A stretch of 43,658 nt of DNA from Nanobdellota archaeon (GTDB lineage: Archaea; Nanobdellota; Nanobdellia; SCGC-AAA011-G17; PNOQ01): positions 1 to 43,658 of the forward strand of contig JAHJUI010000006.1 of NCBI GenBank assembly GCA_018829185.1. Direction: 5' to 3'. The notes below the pieces were generated by a model. That model had not been told where the DNA came from. It searched no databases and saw nothing but the letters and a program-made list of their open reading frames with translations. Positions within the stretch are counted from its first letter, which is position 1; each line of letters starts with the position of its first letter. Shown one piece after another: positions 39,912 through 43,658 of the stretch. Made by a program: the position numbers and the translations under genes.

Positions 39912-40870
39912 TCTATTGATTCCTTTAAGCCTTCATTTAATTCAGTTTGTTGACTTTTTATTAGTCTTTTTAATTTAGAGGTATCATAAATTCTATTTGA
40001 GGTCATGGATATAGCCCTTCTTTGGTTAAACATAGGTTCAAAATCAAATAAGTTTCCTATTTTTTCCATAAAAGAGGAACTAAATATTACCATTTTTCTT
40101 GGAACATGGAGTAATTTTGCTTTGGGGTTTAAGTATTTTTTAATTGTTTTAGCTATTTGATTAAATGTTGGTTCATTTTCACTTACAATTATATAGGTTT
40201 CATACCTTGTACTTTTATTTTCTGAAATTAATAATGTTGCTTTTACTAAATCGTTTACATAAATGAAAGGCATTAAATTATCCCCATTTCCGGGGATTGG
40301 TAAAATCCCCTTTTTAATTAGTTTACACAATAATAATATTTCAGAATTAATTCCTCTTGGGCCATAAACAATTCCTGGGCGTAAGATTGTGAAATTTATT
40401 TTATTTTTATATTTTTCAATTAAGAGTTCACTTTCATATTTACATATTTCATGGGGCGTGAGGGGTTCTGGTTTTGTTTCTTCATCTAATTTTTTTTCTA
40501 TTATTATCCCCATTGCGGATATACTGCTAAATAAAATAAAGTTTTTTACTTTTGCTTTTATACATTCTTCTAAAAGATTTTCTACTGCATCAACATTTAA
40601 TTTTTTTAATTTTTGATATCCTTTCTTAAATGTTGCAGTAACATTGCCCCCCCCGGCAAGATGGTAAACTGTATCTATGTTTTTAACTGCAGATTTTAGT
40701 GTTTCTTTTTTTTCTATATCTCCGAAAACAAGTTCTACATCTAGTTTTTTTAATTCTTTTAAATTTGATGCATTCCTGACTAAACATCTAACCTTGTGAC
40801 CTTTTTTTACTAATTCGTTAGTTAAAGGGAATCCAATAAATCCAGTTGCTCCAGTTACTAATGCATGCAT
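39884..40870 (-). CDS. NAD(P)-dependent epimerase/dehydratase (extended SDR)
   Basis: 328 residues. The Rossmann loop GATGFIG (7-13) and DTVYHLAGGGN (67-77) bind NAD(P). FILFSSISAMG holds the catalytic Ser/Thr region and ILRPGIVYGP the sugar-nucleotide region. In extended SDRs the active site is Y-x-x-x-K within 'PY-x-x-SK-x-x-x-E'; here the aligned stretch is PHEICKYESE, so His140 stands where Tyr is expected, with Lys144 in place. The family acts on nucleotide sugars or steroid/polyol-like alcohols. Activity may be altered. It overlaps the radical SAM gene by 13 bases. Confidence 0.88.
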   Translation of the reverse strand: MHALVTGATGFIGFPLTNELVKKGHKVRCLVRNASNLKELKKLDVELVFGDIEKKETLKSAVKNIDTVYHLAGGGNVTATFKKGYQKLKKLNVDAVENLLEECIKAKVKNFILFSSISAMGIIIEKKLDEETKPEPLTPHEICKYESELLIEKYKNKINFTILRPGIVYGPRGINSEILLLCKLIKKGILPIPGNGDNLMPFIYVNDLVKATLLISENKSTRYETYIIVSENEPTFNQIAKTIKKYLNPKAKLLHVPRKMVIFSSSFMEKIGNLFDFEPMFNQRRAISMTSNRIYDTSKLKRLIKSQQTELNEGLKESIEWYKEKKLI

Positions 40871-41988
40871 TTTAGTTTTTCTCCTAAAAAGTTAAAACAT
40901 ATGTTTATAATTGTTTTTTGGTCACACATCAAATTTATGTAGCTCGCACTTGCTAATGGACAAGAACATTCTTTATTTTTGATACTTTTTCTTACTTCTT
41001 TTGCCTTTTTATTAAACCATATTTTTTTAAAATTATAATTTTCTTCTCTTAAATTACCTAAAACATCTGCCCGGACACAACAGGGCCAAACATCCCCATT
41101 TTGTGCTATTTGAGCAGAAGCAAACCCCCCATAACAAGGTAAAATCTGAGTATGTTTTTTTAGCCAAACTTTTACTAGATTATAATATTTCAGCCTAAAT
41201 AATTGTTTAATTGAAAGTTTTTGTTTTTTTAATTCATTCGATAGAAAATTAATTGCATAACTATATTCTTTGTAATCAGGACTATGCTCTAAATCCAATG
41301 TTTCTAATTCTACTCTTTTTTCTGCTATTTCAGTAATGTATTCATCTGGTTTTAATATGTTTTTAACATAAGCATAAAGTTCTGGAATTTCTTTATAATT
41401 TAATTTTGAAATTACTGTGTGTATTCCCAATTCTAAATTTTTATATTTTTTTAATTTTTTTAATGAATTAAATGTTTTAATTGCAAGTTCCCAATTTCCT
41501 TTAATGTTTCTTATTTCATCGTGTTTTTGGTTTAATCCATCAAGAGATAGATTTATAGTGACGCGGCTTTTAGGACATTTTTTTAGTATTTCTTCTACCT
41601 TTTTTGGGATTATGTTAAATAATATTCCGTTTGTTGGAATAACAATTATAGAAGGTTTACAATACTTATATGCAGAAGCACAAATTTCAACAATGTCTTT
41701 TCTTAAAAAAGGTTCTCCGCCACTAAGGATTAACCATTCTAGGGTGGGGCCTATATTTTGAAAAATTTTATCTAATTCATTTAAACTTAAATCATTTTCA
41801 CTAGATTTTTTCCAAATATTACAGGTTAAACAACGAGAGTTACAAGTGTTTGTAAGACCTATTGTAAGGTTCAAGGGAGGTACTTTTGGAAATCCAAATT
41901 TCCTAAATGCCATAGACTGCAATATTTTTTCTATCATTACATTATCGGCAAGGATACCCAGTAGTTTAGTACTGGGATGAATTGCCAT
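40858..41988 (-). CDS. Radical SAM protein with SPASM-like C-terminus
   Basis: 376 residues. CNSRCLTC (Cys49, 53, 56) is the 4Fe-4S site of radical SAM enzymes, followed by WLILSGGEPFLRKD (the GGEP motif) and NLSLDGLNQKHDEIR. The C-terminal CYGG...GDVWPCC...KECSCPLA Cys set resembles SPASM/twitch domains that hold extra clusters. Relatives modify peptides, sugars or head groups. It is the first gene of the operon. A TATA element (about 42017-42026 on the minus strand) right at the edge of the IS element gives a leaderless start at 41988. A 7-bp inverted repeat lies within its first codons (41957-41976). Confidence 0.9.
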   Translation of the reverse strand: MAIHPSTKLLGILADNVMIEKILQSMAFRKFGFPKVPPLNLTIGLTNTCNSRCLTCNIWKKSSENDLSLNELDKIFQNIGPTLEWLILSGGEPFLRKDIVEICASAYKYCKPSIIVIPTNGILFNIIPKKVEEILKKCPKSRVTINLSLDGLNQKHDEIRNIKGNWELAIKTFNSLKKLKKYKNLELGIHTVISKLNYKEIPELYAYVKNILKPDEYITEIAEKRVELETLDLEHSPDYKEYSYAINFLSNELKKQKLSIKQLFRLKYYNLVKVWLKKHTQILPCYGGFASAQIAQNGDVWPCCVRADVLGNLREENYNFKKIWFNKKAKEVRKSIKNKECSCPLASASYINLMCDQKTIINICFNFLGEKLKCMH

Positions 41989-42025
41989 CCTCCGTTAGTT
42001 TTTTCTTTTTCCATTTTTAATATAA

Positions 42026-42103
42026 GCATGCGCAAGGAATTTCGCGCATGCAAACCTTCCGTTTAGCGTGAGCCCTAAAATTCCTTGTTGCAGGGGGCAA
42101 CAA
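42026..42103 (+). promoter_or_regulatory. IS left-end hairpin and SD-hiding leader hairpin of tnpA
   Basis: The left-end hairpin is GCATGCGC (42026-42033) with GCGCATGC (42044-42051), loop of ten bases. Just before tnpA, TTGTTGC (42085-42091) pairs with GCAACAA (42097-42103), leaving AGGGG, the SD, in the loop two bases from the ATG. In addition CAAGGAATTT (42033-42042, mostly the first loop) is the perfect complement of AAATTCCTTG (42078-42087). That pairing would take three bases from the SD hairpin. IS200 leaders are known to block translation this way. Confidence 0.7.
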
Positions 42104-42104
42104 A

Positions 42105-42542
42105 ATGGAACTTAAAGCATCTCAACATGGGTATGGTCAAAACACATACCACTTAGTTTTTGCACCTAAATGCAGGTACAAATATTTTATGTACCCTGGC
42201 ATAAAAAAGCTTTGTAAGAAAGCTTTTTATGGAATAGCTTACAGCTATAATTTCAAGATACATGCTCTTGAAATCCAGCCAGATCATGTACATTTGTTTG
42301 TTAGCTTTGCTTCAAGCTTTTCTGTAAGCAAAGTTGTGCAGTTGTTTAAAGGAATATCTGCACACCGAATCTTGAAAGCATTTCCAAGCATTCGAAACAC
42401 TTACCTGCGTAAGGGCCATTTCTGGTCTGCAGGTAAATTCTATAGATCAGTTGGCAATGTTACTGCAGATACAATACAGCACTACATTGAACAAAGCCAA
42501 AATGGCTGGACTTTTGAACATCAGACTAAACTCTCTGTTTAG
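42105..42542 (+). CDS. tnpA: IS200/IS605 transposase TnpA (Y1 HUH)
   Basis: 145 residues, full length for the family. The HUH metal motif is H61-V-H63 in QPDHVHLFV, and the catalytic Tyr is Y127 in HYIEQSQ. 'TYHLVFAPKCRYKYF' is the usual first strand and 'RNTYLRKGHFWSAGKFYRSVG' the DNA-binding loop region. All catalytic parts are present, so the element looks active. TnpA acts as a dimer that cuts and joins single-stranded ends marked by hairpins. The ATG is preceded by an SD held in a hairpin loop. Confidence 0.95.
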   Translation: MELKASQHGYGQNTYHLVFAPKCRYKYFMYPGIKKLCKKAFYGIAYSYNFKIHALEIQPDHVHLFVSFASSFSVSKVVQLFKGISAHRILKAFPSIRNTYLRKGHFWSAGKFYRSVGNVTADTIQHYIEQSQNGWTFEHQTKLSV

Positions 42543-42549
42543 CCCTCAT

Positions 42550-42582
42550 TGATACCCCGACCTGAAGGTCGGGTGAGTATCA
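42550..42582 (+). repeat. IS right-end hairpin
   Basis: CCCGACC (42556-42562) pairs with GGTCGGG (42567-42573) around TGAA. After a TGA bulge, TGATAC (42550-42555) pairs with GTATCA (42577-42582). This bulged stem is the type of subterminal hairpin recognised by IS200/IS605 TnpA. Its last three bases are also the stop codon of the convergent GT2 gene. Confidence 0.75.
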
Positions 42583-43467
42583 TTTTATTTTCTTTGTTGT
42601 TGTAGCAATGTCCCATTTATAGGGATTTTTGTGTTTTATGTGCATATCATACATTCCTAATAAGCGTCCATATATTTCGATAAAACACCCTTCGATCAAC
42701 CAAATTAAATGGATTAATGAGGGGGATTTTTTCCAGTATTTAATTAAATATTTTAGAATATCTAAAAAATTAAAGGATGTAACTTTATATTTTTCATATG
42801 TTCTTAACTGGGTGTGGCCTACATAAACACGTCTTCTTTGTTTTAATAGATCAGTTAAATTGTCTGCACCTTTGTTATGTATAAATGTGGTGTCAACATA
42901 GTTTAGGGTATAACCCATTTTTTGTAATTTAGTTTCAACCCATGCTTCATCTACTGAAGTTTTTGGATTAAGTCGAGGAATTACATTTCTAAATGCAATT
43001 ATTTCCCCATATCTCGGGAGTTTGCTTGATACCCACCACCAAAAATGAATAATGTACCCCAATAAGTTATCTTGTTTATTTGAAGGAATCGATCTACAGC
43101 CAGTCATACCTAATTTTTCATTATTTACGAAAGGACTACATAATTCTTCAATTGTATTTTCAGTTGGAACGGTATCCCCGGATTCAAGAACTGTCAAATC
43201 TGCTTTTGTTATTTTTAAGAAATCATTTATAGCTGCTGCTTTTCCTTCCCTTTTATTTTGTTGGATTAATTTTATTTTCTTATTTTTTTTAATAAATTCT
43301 TTTGTAATATCATTTGTTTTGTCTGTAGAGCCTGAAGAAACAACAACAATGTTACTAATTTCTATAAGTTTTGTTTTTTGATTTAATAACGCAGTTAATA
43401 GGTTTGATATGTTTGCTTCTTCATTATAAGCGCAAATACATACATCTACATTTAATTTATTTTCCAT
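42580..43467 (-). CDS. Family 2 glycosyltransferase, 3' end at the IS border
   Basis: 295 residues. VDVCICAYNEEANI, NIVVVSSGSTDKT, KREGKAAAINDFL and LTVLESGDTVP (DxD-like site region reads ESGD) make the GT-A core. DEAWVETKLQKMGY holds an E-x-x-x-E-like acidic segment, and LLKQRRRVYVGH matches the Q-x-x-R-W/R motif of processive or polymerising GT2 enzymes. An amphipathic or membrane segment (SPSLIHLIWLIEGCF) follows. The TGA stop (42580-42582) lies in the IS right-end stem, so the native C-terminus may be altered. TATA GTTTAATAAAAG (about 43489-43500 minus) precedes the start. Confidence 0.87.
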   Translation of the reverse strand: MENKLNVDVCICAYNEEANISNLLTALLNQKTKLIEISNIVVVSSGSTDKTNDITKEFIKKNKKIKLIQQNKREGKAAAINDFLKITKADLTVLESGDTVPTENTIEELCSPFVNNEKLGMTGCRSIPSNKQDNLLGYIIHFWWWVSSKLPRYGEIIAFRNVIPRLNPKTSVDEAWVETKLQKMGYTLNYVDTTFIHNKGADNLTDLLKQRRRVYVGHTQLRTYEKYKVTSFNFLDILKYLIKYWKKSPSLIHLIWLIEGCFIEIYGRLLGMYDMHIKHKNPYKWDIATTTKKIK

Positions 43468-43551
43468 TAAAAATTCAGAATAAGAAGGCTTTTATTAAAC
43501 TTATGGTTCTTAAGTAAAGTGTGTTATATCATGACATTTGTCACCACCTAA

Positions 43552-43658
43552 AATAATATAAATTACAAATCATTTAATTATAATAAAGATGGGAGAAACA
43601 AGGAATGACTGGCTCAGATGTAAAAATTGTAATAGAAAGGGAAAATATACCTTTAATA
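43552..43658 (+). promoter_or_regulatory. Right-edge region: TATA and start of an incoming gene
   Basis: AATAATATAAATT (about 43551-43563) is a TATA-like element about 27 bp before an ATG at 43589. The stretch 43501-43550 between the two divergent genes shows nothing further. Confidence 0.4.
43589..43658 (+). CDS. Zinc-ribbon-like protein, N-terminal part (runs off right edge)
   Basis: 23 codons without stop: MGETRNDWLRCKNCNRKGKY and on. The C-x-x-C knuckle after a Trp-Leu-Arg, with K/R/N-rich surroundings, looks like the first half of a zinc ribbon. A TATA-like box lies at suitable spacing. Too short to name. Confidence 0.45.
   Translation, partial: MGETRNDWLRCKNCNRKGKYTFN

Larger units (their letters stand above)
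42018..42590 (+). mobile_element. IS200-type (IS200/IS605 family) insertion sequence
   Basis: A single tnpA gene is flanked by a left hairpin (42026-42051) and a right hairpin (42550-42582), with no tnpB. This is the IS200 layout for single-strand 'peel-and-paste' transposition. Base composition is richer in G+C than the neighbours. The exact ends cannot be fixed without an empty site; they should lie just outside the two hairpins, so the coordinates are approximate. Confidence 0.85.

Noticed and set aside
42018-42590. IS605 element with a TnpB/guide-RNA gene
   Set aside because: There is no room for tnpB between tnpA and the right-end hairpin, so no TnpB or omega-RNA claim can be made.

Overview
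This is an AT-rich archaeal window. It is most likely from a DPANN lineage of the Woesearchaeota/Pacearchaeota type; that rank is inferred from gene content, not from a marker tree. Archaeal marks are a PCNA sliding clamp, an AglB-type oligosaccharyltransferase, an S-layer protein with a Sec signal, a tRNA gene with a bulge-helix-bulge intron, and TATA boxes 22-27 bp before many start codons (leaderless or short-leader mRNAs). Internal genes of operons often begin inside the previous stop codon (ATGA, or TTGA with a TTG start).

Layout. 1-251: 5' part of a DDE transposase gene, minus strand, with a hairpin in its leader. 386-1129: PCNA. 1168-10554: a cell-surface locus with five proteins that start M-K/N-K-(R)-G-Q plus one hydrophobic helix (class III/prepilin-like), and one 1.28-kDa-residue-scale (1283 aa) Cys-rich exported protein. 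Two defence/selfish-type units sit inside it: HicB-HicA plus a 43-codon ORF, and a DUF4143-type ATPase under two copies of a palindromic operator. 10555-16076: the S-layer gene with a structured leader, a paralogous pair of anchored proteins, a methyltransferase, and a glycosylation-rich surface protein with a TSP1-like module.

16186-23837, minus strand: a CPA2-type antiporter, tRNA-Ser(UGA) with a 42-nt intron in the T-loop, and the full AMP salvage route to 3-phosphoglycerate: AMP phosphorylase, ribose-1,5-bisphosphate isomerase and form III RuBisCO. A HAD phosphatase sits between the last two, joined by ATGA overlaps. An AI-2E-family permease and a two-TM K+ channel lie in the same block.

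23911-43467: a SpoIIM-like membrane protein, then a surface glycan and N-glycosylation island. It holds AglB, a GPT-family lipid-sugar starter enzyme, three GT2 enzymes, a GT-C-like membrane enzyme, AsnB, several methyltransferases, a polysaccharide deacetylase and a flippase-like protein. It also holds a tight five-gene operon: radical SAM, epimerase, methyltransferase, nucleotidyltransferase-like and alkaline-phosphatase-like. An IS200-type element lies between that operon's promoter and the 3' end of the last GT2 gene. A zinc-ribbon-like ORF begins at the right edge.

Together the genes give a small cell with an elaborate glycosylated envelope, nucleotide salvage feeding lower glycolysis, and ion-transport functions. 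No CRISPR array, rRNA or replication origin was seen. No gene-free stretch is longer than about 300 bases.
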